A stretch of 64,000 nucleotides of DNA, taken from NCBI RefSeq assembly GCF_946223165.1, contig NZ_CAMIBP010000004.1:1-64000 (forward strand), in the 5' to 3' direction. Made by a program: the position numbers and the translations under genes. How positions within the stretch are numbered: position 1 is the stretch's first letter; the number at the start of each line of letters is the position of its first letter. The notes under the pieces are model-generated. The model did no database searches. It was not told the origin of the DNA and worked only from the letters and a program-made list of their open reading frames with translations. Of the stretch, positions 16,374 through 24,664 are shown in pieces. Origin of the DNA: an uncultured Corynebacterium sp. Its GTDB lineage: Bacteria > Actinomycetota > Actinomycetes > Mycobacteriales > Mycobacteriaceae.

Positions 16374-17465
16374 GTGGGACAGCGTACAAAGCGCAGCTTC
16401 GCCCGTAAGGCGGGTCTAGCTGGCGTTCTCGCTCTGGGTGGTATGGCTCTGGCTGCTTGCGACGTGCAGGCACCGGAGGCTGTCGAGAACATCCTGGGCT
16501 TTGGTTGGCCGAAGGGCATCACGCCGGAGGCTCACTCCATGTACAACTTCTGGATCTGGGTCTGGGTTGTTGCATGGTTCATCGGCTTCGTTATGTGGGG
16601 CCTGTTCCTCACCGCAATCTTCCGTTGGAGCGCAAAGCGTGCCAAGAAGCAGGGCAAGGGCGAGTTCCCGAAGCAGCTGCAGTACAACGTGCCGCTCGAG
16701 ATGGTGCTGACCGTCGTCCCGGTCATCATCATCATGGCTCTGTTCTTCTTCACCGTTCAGGCGCAGCAGAAGGTTGTCGCTCTGGACAAGGACCCGAAGG
16801 TGACCGTGGATGTCACCGCATTCCAGTGGAACTGGAAGTTCGGTTACGCCAACGTCGCCGGCGATCTGACCGCTGACGGCCAGGACTACGACGGCAAGGA
16901 TGAGGGGCGCACCAAGCTCGCCGAGGAGTCCTCCGTGGACCCGGAAGGTGTTGAGAACCCGAATCCGATTCACGGCAAGTCCATGGGTGACCTGTCCTAC
17001 CTGAACTACAACAAGATTGAGACTCTGGGCACCACCGAGGAAATCCCGGTTCTGGTCCTTCCGTCTCAGACTGCTATCGAGTTCCGTCTCGCTTCCGGCG
17101 ATGTCTCCCACGCCTTCTGGGTTCCGGAGTTCCTCTTCAAGCGCGACGTCTACGCGCACCCGGAGGCCAACCAGCAGGAGCGCCGCTTCCAGATTTCCGA
17201 GATCGAAGAGGAAGGTGCCTTCGTTGGCCGCTGCGCTGAGATGTGCGGTACCTACCACTCCATGATGAACTTCGAGCTGCGCGTCGTTTCCCCGGAAAAG
17301 TTCAAGGAGTACATCGAGTACCGCCAGGACAACCCGGATGCACCGAACTCTGAGGCACTGTCCGCTATCGGTGAGGAGCCGTACGCAGTGACCACCAAGC
17401 CGTTCAACTCCGTTCGTAACACCAGCGATGGTGCGAACGAGGTCGACCCCAACGCTGCGGCATAA
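16374..17465 (+). CDS. ctaC: Cytochrome c oxidase subunit II (aa3-type), lipoprotein
   Basis: Subunit II carries the CuA centre that takes electrons from cytochrome c (here probably QcrC directly). The 363 residues have a signal peptide with lipobox LAAC (Cys29), two transmembrane helices and a periplasmic cupredoxin domain. CuA ligands are visible in CAEMCGTYHSMM, with an upstream histidine in SHAFWVPEF. An extra charged stretch lies between the helices and the CuA fold, as in corynebacterial CtaC. I set the start at GTG: AAAGG lies at good spacing and the resulting signal peptide is normal. ctaF follows 18 bp downstream. Confidence 0.95.
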   Translation: MGQRTKRSFARKAGLAGVLALGGMALAACDVQAPEAVENILGFGWPKGITPEAHSMYNFWIWVWVVAWFIGFVMWGLFLTAIFRWSAKRAKKQGKGEFPKQLQYNVPLEMVLTVVPVIIIMALFFFTVQAQQKVVALDKDPKVTVDVTAFQWNWKFGYANVAGDLTADGQDYDGKDEGRTKLAEESSVDPEGVENPNPIHGKSMGDLSYLNYNKIETLGTTEEIPVLVLPSQTAIEFRLASGDVSHAFWVPEFLFKRDVYAHPEANQQERRFQISEIEEEGAFVGRCAEMCGTYHSMMNFELRVVSPEKFKEYIEYRQDNPDAPNSEALSAIGEEPYAVTTKPFNSVRNTSDGANEVDPNAAA

Positions 17466-17483
17466 GGAACGAGGAGATTAACA

Positions 17484-17915
17484 ATGCGTGCTGGATCTAA
17501 CATCTTCTATGGCATCGCCATCTACCTGCTGGTCTCCGAGGTTGTCTACATCTTCGGCGTCAACTTCGTCAAGGACGACGGCTACCTTTACATCCCCGAG
17601 TGGGTTGGCCTTGTGTCCATGGCCCTGGCGGCAGTCATGTCGCTCATGCTCGCTGTCTACCTGCAGCTGACCGATTCTAAGACGGATATCGCTCCGGAAG
17701 ACTGGGAAGAGGCAGAGACCGAGGACGGTGCCGGTATCCTCGGCTTCTTCTCCCCGGGCTCCGTGTGGCCGCTGTGCATGACCGGTTCCATCGCCGTCCT
17801 TGGCCTGGGCATCATCTACCTCTACTACTGGATGATTGTTGCCGGTGCCGCCCTCCTGGTGATCTCCGTCGGCGGTCTGTCCCTGCAGTACGGAATCCCG
17901 AAGGAAAAGCACTAG
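17484..17915 (+). CDS. ctaF: Cytochrome c oxidase subunit IV
   Basis: A small four-helix membrane subunit specific to actinobacterial aa3 oxidases. The 143 residues show hydrophobic segments near 6-27, 34-54, 85-105 and 109-130, separated by an acidic loop (DWEEAETEDG). The ATG follows ACGAGGAGATTAAC, giving a good ribosome site. It is co-transcribed with ctaC and is followed by a terminator, so ctaE has its own promoter. Confidence 0.93.
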   Translation: MRAGSNIFYGIAIYLLVSEVVYIFGVNFVKDDGYLYIPEWVGLVSMALAAVMSLMLAVYLQLTDSKTDIAPEDWEEAETEDGAGILGFFSPGSVWPLCMTGSIAVLGLGIIYLYYWMIVAGAALLVISVGGLSLQYGIPKEKH

Positions 17916-17981
17916 CCTTCGTAGCTTAACTGTCACACGGCTTCCGGTTTGAGGACCGCGAATCCGCGCTGAAAACTTCTC

Positions 17982-18011
17982 CCACCCCGGACCCATTTGG
18001 GTTCGGGGTGG
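17982..18011 (+). terminator. Terminator after ctaF
   Basis: The stem CCACCCCGGACCC pairs with GGGTTCGGGGTGG (one G-T pair) around a four-base ATTT loop, followed by a T-containing stretch (GTTTTCC). Confidence 0.65.
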
Positions 18012-18177
18012 TGGTCGTTTTCCGTCGGATGGGTGCGATAGAAAGTTCCCAAAGTGTTCCAAAAATTTCTTCCAGCGCCGACCGTAGGGGAGGGGACCGC
18101 TGACGTAATGGGTTTCGGGGTCCATGTGAATCGTACAAAATGCCTAGTCGCGAGCACTTTCGGGCGGGGGTCAACCG

Positions 18178-18191
18178 AAAGTTGCAACTTT
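18178..18191. promoter_or_regulatory. Perfect palindrome AAAGTTGCAACTTT upstream of ctaE
   Basis: A 14-bp perfect palindrome lies about 310 bp upstream of ctaE. It has the size and symmetry of a dimeric regulator site. The ctaE-qcrCAB genes are targets of several regulators in C. glutamicum (for example HrrA), but I cannot assign this sequence to one. Confidence 0.4.
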
Positions 18192-18486
18192 AGCGAAAAC
18201 CGAGGGCGCCCCACGTGATTTATCTCTCAGGCAAAGTTGGGCAAATCTGAGCGTCGATAGTGCCCGTGAGGCAGTGGTGCTCGCGTGATCTGGCTGGTCG
18301 ATCAGGTGCCTTGTGGTGGTCCACCTGTCTACCTGCATGAACGTAGCGTCGGATGGAAGGCGGAATAGTTCCCAGTGCCCAGAAAAAAATTAGATTGACG
18401 TTGAGACTGTGGCGCGACTGAAAGTACGCAGGTAAATACGTGCTGGCATCGGGGGGTTTTGAGGTGACTTACAGCTTGGGAACCGT

Positions 18487-18492
18487 CATACT
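18487..18492 (+). promoter_or_regulatory. Putative -10 (CATACT) of ctaE, leaderless
   Basis: CATACT ends exactly 7 bases before the GTG start and no Shine-Dalgarno is visible. Confidence 0.45.
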
Positions 18493-18499
18493 AATAGGC

Positions 18500-19111
18500 G
18501 TGACGAGCACAGTTTCAAATCAAGGTATGGCAGCACCACGTGTTGCCTCGCTGAATCGACCCAATATCGTCAGCGTTGGCACCATCGTGTTCCTGTCTCA
18601 GGAATTAATGTTCTTCGCCGGACTGTTCTCGATGTGGTTCACATCGCGAGCTAACGGTCTGCAAGGCGACTGGAACGAGTGGACCGAGCACATCAACGTG
18701 CCTATGGGCATTGTGATCACCCTCGTCCTGATTGCCTCTTCCGTGACCTCGCAGTTCGGCGTCTTCGCAGCAGAAAGGGGAGATGTTTACAAGCTCCGCC
18801 TCTGGTACTCGGCGACCCTCGCCCTTGGCGTGGTGTTCCTGGGCATCCTGGCGTACGAGTGGACGCACCTCATCATTCACGGCGTGACTATCCAGTCCAG
18901 CGTGTTTGGTTCGGTGTTCTACATTCTGACTGGCTTCCACGCAGCGCACGTGACCGCGGGCCTCATCGCCTTCGTCATCATCATGCTTCGTCTGGCCAAG
19001 TCGAAGTTCACGCCGGCACAGGCGACTGCGGCAATGGCAGTGTCCTACTACTGGCACTTCGTGGATGTTGTCTGGATCGGCGTCTTCGTCGTCATCTACA
19101 TCATTCAGTAA
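18500..19111 (+). CDS. ctaE: Cytochrome c oxidase subunit III
   Basis: A membrane subunit of the aa3 oxidase. The 203 residues contain about five transmembrane helices and the family signatures FLSQELMFFAGLF, GFHAAHV and SYYWHFVDVVWIGVF. It starts with GTG, giving VTSTVSNQGMAAPRV, which resembles the N-terminus of C. glutamicum CtaE as I remember it. An ATG nine codons on is possible but less supported. It heads the ctaE-qcrC-qcrA-qcrB operon. Confidence 0.94.
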   Translation: MTSTVSNQGMAAPRVASLNRPNIVSVGTIVFLSQELMFFAGLFSMWFTSRANGLQGDWNEWTEHINVPMGIVITLVLIASSVTSQFGVFAAERGDVYKLRLWYSATLALGVVFLGILAYEWTHLIIHGVTIQSSVFGSVFYILTGFHAAHVTAGLIAFVIIMLRLAKSKFTPAQATAAMAVSYYWHFVDVVWIGVFVVIYIIQ

Positions 19112-19187
19112 GGCGCAGTAGGGCGCCGCGGGTATATACCCACGGTCTACCGCCATTCATTTCCGAGCTACATACATCCAAAGGAAA

Positions 19188-20084
19188 ATGATGGATACCA
19201 ATCCGATTATTGTCGAGCAGCAGGAGTTGGACTCCGCCGCTGTTTCGGCGAAGAAGACTCGCCGCCGCCGCAAGGCGAAGCGCGCGGTCGCGGGCGCCTT
19301 TGCTCTCGGTATCGGCCTGTCCGGTGCTGGCTTCCTGGCCAGCGCACTCACCCCGAACGCGCAGGTTGCCACCGCCGCCAAGGACGACCAGGCCCTTATT
19401 CAAGCGGGTAAGGACATTTACGACGTCGCCTGCATCACCTGCCACGGTGCCAACCTGCAGGGCCTTGAGGGGCGCGGTCCGTCCCTCATCGGCATCGGCG
19501 CCGGCTCCGTGTACTTCCAGGTGCACTCCGGCCGTATGCCGATGATGTCGAACGACGCCCAGGCTGAGCGCAAGACCCCGCGCTACACCGAGCAGCAGAC
19601 TCTGGCGCTTGCCGCTTATGTCGCTGCCAATGGTGGCGGTCCGGACATCGTCTACAACGAGGACGGCACCGTCGCTCAGGAGTCTCTCCGCGGCGCCAAT
19701 TACGACGGCCAGATTCAGGCTGCCGACGTTGCCAAGGGCTCTGAACTCTTCCGCATGAACTGCGCCTCGTGCCACAACTTCACCGGCCAGGGCGGCGCTT
19801 TGTCCTCAGGTAAGTACGCACCGCCGCTGGCTCCGGCTAGCGAGCAGGAGATTTACCAGGCCATGCTGACCGGCCCGCAGAACATGCCGAAGTTCTCCGA
19901 TCGTCAGCTCACCGCTGACGAGAAGAAGGACATCATTGCGTACCTCAAGTCCGCTAAGGAAACCCCGAACCCGTCCGGTTGGGACCTCGGCGGCCTCGGC
20001 CCGGTGGCTGAGGGTCTTGCAATGTGGATCATCGGCATCAGCATTCTCTGTGCCGCTGCTATGTGGATTGGATCTCGTCAATGA
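19188..20084 (+). CDS. qcrC: Diheme cytochrome c subunit of the bc1 complex
   Basis: QcrC is the membrane-anchored diheme cytochrome c that links bc1 directly to the aa3 oxidase in actinobacteria without soluble cytochrome c. The 298 residues show a basic N-terminus and a signal-anchor helix (about 33-53). Two heme motifs follow, CITCH (C82, C85, H86) and CASCH (C192, C195, H196), with methionine ligands likely in GRMPMM and PQNMPKF. A C-terminal helix completes the protein. AAAGGAAA precedes the first of two adjacent ATGs. Its stop overlaps the qcrA start (ATGA). Confidence 0.96.
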   Translation: MMDTNPIIVEQQELDSAAVSAKKTRRRRKAKRAVAGAFALGIGLSGAGFLASALTPNAQVATAAKDDQALIQAGKDIYDVACITCHGANLQGLEGRGPSLIGIGAGSVYFQVHSGRMPMMSNDAQAERKTPRYTEQQTLALAAYVAANGGGPDIVYNEDGTVAQESLRGANYDGQIQAADVAKGSELFRMNCASCHNFTGQGGALSSGKYAPPLAPASEQEIYQAMLTGPQNMPKFSDRQLTADEKKDIIAYLKSAKETPNPSGWDLGGLGPVAEGLAMWIIGISILCAAAMWIGSRQ

Positions 20085-21301
20085 GCAACGTAAATAAGAA
20101 CTACTCGGAGGCCGAGCTCAAGAACATGAGCGACGCCGAGCTCACTGCCCTGGGCGCTGAGATGGACGGCGTGACCGTCGCCTTCCGCAAGCCGCGTTTC
20201 CCGGTCGCCGGCGACCCGGCGGAGAAGCGCGCCGCAGCTGGCGTGGGCATCTGGGCCGCTGTTTCTGTTATTGCAGGTATCGCCTTCCTTGGCGTGTACC
20301 TCTTCTGGCCATGGGAGTACAAGACCCTGGGTGAGGATGGCCTGTGGTGGCACACCCTCTACACCCCGCTCCTGGGCATCTTCGCCGGCCTGACCATTCT
20401 CTCTCTCGGCGTTGCCATCATCCAGTACGTCAAGCGCATCCTGCCGGAGGAGATCTCCGTGCAGCGTCGCCACGATGGCCCGTCCGAGGAGATTGACCGT
20501 CGCACGCTGACCGCTCTTCTCAACGACTCCTGGTCCACCTCGACCCTGGGTCGCCGCAAGACCTTGCAGGGCCTGCTTGGCGGCGCGGCCGTCCTCTTCG
20601 GCCTCACCGTCGTTGCCCCGTTGGGTGGCGCCATCAAGAACCCGTGGAAGGTCCGCCACGACCTCAACTACCAGGGTGACGGCACCCTGTGGACGTCCGG
20701 TTGGACTCTGCACGAGAAGGGCGTCAAGCTGTACCTCGCTCGTGACACCGGCACCATTGCTGAGAAGCACGAGGGTGAAGCTGGCACTCACTACACCACT
20801 CAGGGTGTGACCCGCCTCGTGCGCGTCCGCCCGGAGGACCTGGCTGCCGGCGGCATGGAGACCGTGTTCCCGCTCGCTGAGTCCGACGTCAACGATGGCG
20901 ACCTCTACGACGAGACCAAGGACGTCTACGAGAACCACATGCACTCGATCCACGGCAACCGCAACGCTGTCATGCTGATTCGCCTCCGCAACTCGGATGC
21001 GAAGAAGGTCATCGAGCGCCAAGGTCAGGAAGACTTCCACTACGGCGACTACTACGCCTACTCCAAGATTTGTACCCACATCGGTTGCCCGACCTCTCTG
21101 TACGAGGCTCAGACCAACCGCATCCTGTGCCCGTGCCACCAGTCGCAGTTCGACGCTCTGCACTACGGCAAGCCGGTCTTCGGTCCGGCCGCCCGTGCAC
21201 TGCCGCAGCTGCCGATCGGTGTGGACGAGGACGGCTACCTCGTCGCACAGGGTAACTTCATTGAGCCTGTCGGCCCGGCCTTCTGGGAGCGTAAGTCCTA
21301 A
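20081..21301 (+). CDS. qcrA: Rieske iron-sulfur subunit of the bc1 complex
   Basis: The Rieske protein passes electrons from menaquinol to cytochrome c. The 406 residues have three transmembrane helices (near 63-83, 101-122 and 167-187), the actinobacterial arrangement, followed by a soluble domain. The 2Fe-2S ligands are in CTHIGCPTSL and CPCHQSQFD. It starts at the ATG that overlaps the qcrC stop codon and its own stop overlaps the qcrB ATG, so the three subunits are translationally coupled. Confidence 0.96.
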   Translation: MSNVNKNYSEAELKNMSDAELTALGAEMDGVTVAFRKPRFPVAGDPAEKRAAAGVGIWAAVSVIAGIAFLGVYLFWPWEYKTLGEDGLWWHTLYTPLLGIFAGLTILSLGVAIIQYVKRILPEEISVQRRHDGPSEEIDRRTLTALLNDSWSTSTLGRRKTLQGLLGGAAVLFGLTVVAPLGGAIKNPWKVRHDLNYQGDGTLWTSGWTLHEKGVKLYLARDTGTIAEKHEGEAGTHYTTQGVTRLVRVRPEDLAAGGMETVFPLAESDVNDGDLYDETKDVYENHMHSIHGNRNAVMLIRLRNSDAKKVIERQGQEDFHYGDYYAYSKICTHIGCPTSLYEAQTNRILCPCHQSQFDALHYGKPVFGPAARALPQLPIGVDEDGYLVAQGNFIEPVGPAFWERKS

Positions 21302-22923
21302 TGAGCAACAAACTCGCAAAAATCGGTAACAACGTGGACTCCCGCTTCACGCTGTCTGGCGCTGTGCGCCCGCAGCTGAACAAGGTGTTCCCGACCCACT
21401 GGTCCTTCATGCTGGGTGAGATGGCGCTGTACAGCTTCATCATTCTTTTGCTGACCGGTATCTACCTGGCACTGTTCTTTGACCCGTCTATTACGAAGGT
21501 CATTTACGACGGCACCTACACCCCGCTCAACGGCGTGGAGATGTCTTCCGCCTATGCATCCGCGCTGGACCTCTCCTTCGAGGTGCGCGGTGGCCTGTTC
21601 GTCCGCCAGATGCACCACTGGGCAGCTCTGCTGTTCATGATGTCCATGGTGGCTCACATGCTCCGCATCTTCTTCACCGGTGCGTTCCGCCGTCCGCGTG
21701 AGGCTAACTGGATCATCGGCTGCACGCTCATCCTCCTGGGCATGATCGAGGGCTTCCTCGGTTACTCCCTCCCGGATGATCTGCTTTCCGGTGTCGGCCT
21801 CCGCATCATGTCGGCCATCATCCTGGCTATCCCGATTGTGGGTACCTGGCTGCACTGGGCCATCTTCGATGGTGACTTCCCGTCTGACCTCATGCTGGAT
21901 CGTTTCTACATCTTGCACGTGCTGGTCATCCCGGGCATCATCCTGGCCCTCATCGCCGCTCACGTCCTCATCGTCTGGTTCCAGAAGCACACGCAGTTCC
22001 CGGGACCGGGCCGCGCAGAGAACAACGTCGTTGGTGTCCGCATCATGCCGGTCTTCGCTACGAAGGCTATCGGCATGGGCCTCATGGTCGCCGGTGTACT
22101 GGCGCTCATGTCTGGCCTTCTGTCCATCAACGCCATTTGGATGCTCGGCCCGTACAACCCGTCGCAGGTCTCTGCTGGTTCCCAGCCGGATATCTACATG
22201 CTGTGGACTGATGGTCTCGCCCGTGTCATGCCGGCATGGGAGCTCTACCTCGGTAACTACACCATTCCGGGCGCCTTCTGGGTCGTCGTAGTGGCACTCA
22301 TTATGGTTGTCCTTCTTATGGCGTACCCGTTCATCGAGAAGAAGTTCACTGGTGACGACGCCCACCACAACCTGCTGCAGCGCCCGCGCGACGTTCCGGT
22401 TCGTTCTGGCCTCGGCGCCATGGCCATCAGCTTCTTCGTTCTGGTGACCATCTCCGGTGGTAACGACCACGTCGCTCACTTCTTCCAGATCTCGCTCAAC
22501 GCCATGACCTGGGTTGGCCGCATCGGCCTGTTCATCGTCCCGCCGATTGCCTACTTCCTTACCTACCGCATTTGCGTTGGTCTCCAGCGCTCTGATCGCG
22601 AGGTGCTGGAGCACGGCATCGAGACCGGTATCCTCAAGCAGCTGCCGAACGGCGCCTACATCGAGGTTCACCAGCCGCTCGGCCCAGTCGACGAGCACGG
22701 CCACGCGGTTCCGCTCGAGTACGCCGGTGCCTACGTGCCGAAGCAGCTCAACCAGCTCGGCTTCGCCGACTCCGAGTCGTACGGCATCTTCTCCCCGGAT
22801 CCGCAGGATATCCAGGCCAAGAAGCGTGCCATCGTTCACGAGAACCACGCTGAGGAGACGGAGATGTACCGCCGCCTCAACGAGGCTAACCGTCGCGAAG
22901 ACGAAGAGAACGGCCGTATCTAA
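21301..22923 (+). CDS. qcrB: Cytochrome b subunit of the bc1 complex
   Basis: The menaquinol-oxidising, diheme-b membrane subunit. The 540 residues contain the N-terminal cytochrome b helices with heme-binding histidines (VRQMHHWAALL, VAHMLRIF, then HVLVIPG and AAHVLIVW), the quinone-site motif as PPIAY later, and a long hydrophilic C-terminal extension of about 120 residues typical of actinobacterial QcrB. The ATG overlaps the qcrA stop codon. A terminator follows immediately. Confidence 0.96.
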   Translation: MSNKLAKIGNNVDSRFTLSGAVRPQLNKVFPTHWSFMLGEMALYSFIILLLTGIYLALFFDPSITKVIYDGTYTPLNGVEMSSAYASALDLSFEVRGGLFVRQMHHWAALLFMMSMVAHMLRIFFTGAFRRPREANWIIGCTLILLGMIEGFLGYSLPDDLLSGVGLRIMSAIILAIPIVGTWLHWAIFDGDFPSDLMLDRFYILHVLVIPGIILALIAAHVLIVWFQKHTQFPGPGRAENNVVGVRIMPVFATKAIGMGLMVAGVLALMSGLLSINAIWMLGPYNPSQVSAGSQPDIYMLWTDGLARVMPAWELYLGNYTIPGAFWVVVVALIMVVLLMAYPFIEKKFTGDDAHHNLLQRPRDVPVRSGLGAMAISFFVLVTISGGNDHVAHFFQISLNAMTWVGRIGLFIVPPIAYFLTYRICVGLQRSDREVLEHGIETGILKQLPNGAYIEVHQPLGPVDEHGHAVPLEYAGAYVPKQLNQLGFADSESYGIFSPDPQDIQAKKRAIVHENHAEETEMYRRLNEANRREDEENGRI

Positions 22924-22950
22924 CTACTGATTCGAAACTGTCGCTTTCGA

Positions 22951-22984
22951 GCCGCTGCCTCCCTTGAACTGGGGAGGCGGCGGC
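22951..22984 (+). terminator. Terminator after qcrB
   Basis: A 13-bp stem (GCCGCTGCCTCCC with GGGAGGCGGCGGC) closes on an 8-base loop and is followed by TTTGCAGTTTT. Confidence 0.8.
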
Positions 22985-23329
22985 TTTGCAGTTTTGCACT
23001 ACTCCCTTGGGCCCATGCGTGCTGGCGCCGACTCGGTCACCTCGAACGCGCTCGGTACAGCGTGTGAGCGCCATATCGATTCGATCCTTTGGTGGAGGCG
23101 AGGAGTTTATGTGGGCGATGCTGAGGTTACTATATGCGCGGTACGAGGAACCGGCCGAGGAGCGATGCTTCAGGTGCCGGGAGCAGAGAGTGTGTGCGTA
23201 ACGTGAGACGCTTGAGGTGTGCGGGCGGTCGGCGGCGTAGGGAAGTGGGGCTCTACAGGCCTCTCAAGCAGGGGTTTAGGTCTGTGCCTTGAGGGAAAAC
23301 AGCTGCTTATGATGTAGATGTTACAAGAC

Positions 23330-23345
23330 TGTGAGTAAGGTCACG
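23330..23345. promoter_or_regulatory. Candidate GlxR site upstream of the NlpC/P60 gene
   Basis: TGTGA-GTAAGG-TCACG matches TGTGA-N6-TCACA at 9 of 10 fixed positions. It lies close to AT-rich promoter-like DNA about 520 bp before the gene. Confidence 0.5.
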
Positions 23346-23665
23346 GTTCTGGTTTTGTGACGCTAGTCTAAGATTTTTGAGGGTGTAATTAAGATATCTG
23401 GTCGCGCATTGGTCCAGCGCATAGCGGGTTTTAGAGGGGTGGTTTTATGTGTGCGATCAAAAACCTGAGAAAACTAAGCAATGGTAACGCGACGATAACG
23501 AGATGATAACGGTGTGGGGCGAATGTCGTACTGGACATCGTCTGCAACTGTTTCGTAACCTGTTTGAGACATTGCAGCCGACCCCCAACGGTTTGCGCAA
23601 TCGACAATTTAACAACAGCGCCGTATCTGGCTCCTTATGTATCTCTCTCGAGGGGCCGAGCGGAG

Positions 23666-23690
23666 GCGGGAATTAAAGGAATATTCCCGC
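23666..23690 (+). other. GCGGGAAT...ATTCCCGC inverted repeat in probable NlpC leader
   Basis: Perfect 8-bp arms with a 9-base loop. It would be a stable hairpin in the mRNA leader or an operator in DNA. Confidence 0.4.
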
Positions 23691-23861
23691 TGACGAACGT
23701 TAGGCCCCCAATGGGCCAGAGCTCAACGCTCCCGCACCTGAAGAACGTTGTTCTGCGATGAACAGCGGAGTGGGAAGTGGGCGAACTACAGCCGAGAGGA
23801 AAATCGGAAAAGTTCGCTCCGTCGAAGGGTAGGCGCGCAGGAAGTATTGGAGTAACTTTTC

Positions 23862-24509
23862 GTGGCTAAGCACCGTCGTCAGGGCACCAACCCGACTCGC
23901 CGTATTGCAACCACCGCAGCCCTCGCTGCAACCGCTACCGTCACCGTCCCGGGTGTTGCCCAGGCCGCTGAGGTCACCATCCCCAACACCGGTATCGCCG
24001 TCAATGTCGATGGTATTGAGAACGTCCCGGGTATCAAGGATGTTCCGAACATTGGTCAGTACGTGCCGTCCCTGGCGACGGTCAACCAGCAGGCTGGCAC
24101 CTCCTACAACGCACCCGTTGAGGCCCCCACTGCTACTCCCGCTCCCGCCGCAGCCCCGGTTGAGTCCGTGGGTGACCGTATCGTTGCAGCTGCTCGCTCC
24201 GCTATTGGCTCCCCGTACGGCTGGGGTGCTGCCGGCCCGAGCTCCTTCGACTGCTCCGGCCTGACCTCTTGGGCTTACGCTCAGGTGGGCAAGTCCATTC
24301 CGCGTACCTCCCAGGCTCAGGCTTCCGCTGGCCAGCGCGTGGCTATGTCGGATATTCAGCCAGGTGACATCGTTGTGTACTACTCCGGCGCGTCCCACGT
24401 CGGCATCTACGCCGGCAACGGCATCATGATTGATGCGCTGAACTCCGGCAGCACCGTAGCTGAGCGCCCGCTCAACTACATGCCGATTCACTCCATCGTG
24501 CGCTTCTAA
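23862..24509 (+). CDS. Secreted NlpC/P60 cell-wall endopeptidase
   Basis: A 215-residue exported peptidoglycan hydrolase expected to cut D-Glu-mDAP bonds in the stem peptide. It has a signal peptide (basic MAKHRRQG, hydrophobic stretch, cleavage near GVAQAAE) and a Pro/Ala linker at about 85-105. A C-terminal NlpC/P60 domain carries the catalytic Cys in FDCSGLTSW and His in SHVGIYAGNG. The third active-site position appears to be Asp in MIDAL, where the next gene has His. Translation starts at GTG after TTGGAG. It matches the position of one of the paired NlpC/P60 genes of C. glutamicum. Confidence 0.92.
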   Translation: MAKHRRQGTNPTRRIATTAALAATATVTVPGVAQAAEVTIPNTGIAVNVDGIENVPGIKDVPNIGQYVPSLATVNQQAGTSYNAPVEAPTATPAPAAAPVESVGDRIVAAARSAIGSPYGWGAAGPSSFDCSGLTSWAYAQVGKSIPRTSQAQASAGQRVAMSDIQPGDIVVYYSGASHVGIYAGNGIMIDALNSGSTVAERPLNYMPIHSIVRF

Positions 24510-24532
24510 TACCACGACGGCTTGTGTCTCGT

Positions 24533-24568
24533 ACCCCGCCTTTCATCAAACAGATGAGGGCGGGGTTT
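24533..24568 (+). terminator. Terminator between the two NlpC/P60 genes
   Basis: ACCCCGCC pairs with GGCGGGGT, and the stem is extended with a small bulge by TTCATC and GATGAG around an AAACA loop, followed by TTT. Confidence 0.65.
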
Positions 24569-24612
24569 GGCGCGTTCGCTAACCCTTTGCCTAAAAATAT
24601 CCTGAGTTCTTC

Positions 24613-24618
24613 TATAAT
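24613..24618 (+). promoter_or_regulatory. Consensus -10 (TATAAT) upstream of second NlpC/P60 gene
   Basis: A perfect TATAAT lies 46 bp before the ATG. The best -35-like match, TTGCCT at 24587-24592, is rather far (20 bp). Confidence 0.55.
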
Positions 24619-24664
24619 TGTCAGGAAGAACTGATAGACACCTGAGTGACAAGGGGGAAACGGC

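Larger units (their letters stand above)
17916..18499. other. 584-bp intergenic region ctaF-ctaE
   Basis: No gene seen. It holds the ctaF terminator (17982-18011), a perfect 14-bp palindrome (18178-18191) and the likely leaderless ctaE promoter at its right end. Several AAAGTT-like sequences recur around 18040-18240. CAGGTG at 18303 and CACCTG at 18322 form another small inverted repeat. Confidence 0.7.
22924..23861. other. 938-bp intergenic region qcrB-NlpC gene
   Basis: After the qcrB terminator there is a long stretch without a convincing gene. It has a GlxR-like site (23330-23345), AT-richer DNA at about 23290-23480 with several possible -10 boxes, and an inverted repeat (23666-23690) that would be in the leader if transcription starts near 23370. 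The open frames of 60-80 codons here lack ribosome sites and recognisable features. Confidence 0.7.

Noticed and set aside
22964..23206. Short open frames of 60-80 codons in the qcrB-NlpC spacer (also 23564-23761)
   Set aside because: No ribosome site or leaderless signature at their starts and no recognisable protein features; the first overlaps the qcrB terminator.
23400..23861. ydaO-type c-di-AMP riboswitch upstream of the NlpC/P60 gene
   Set aside because: The expected conserved GGGGGAACC-like and GGGGTGAAT-like boxes were not found, so only a generic structured leader is reported.
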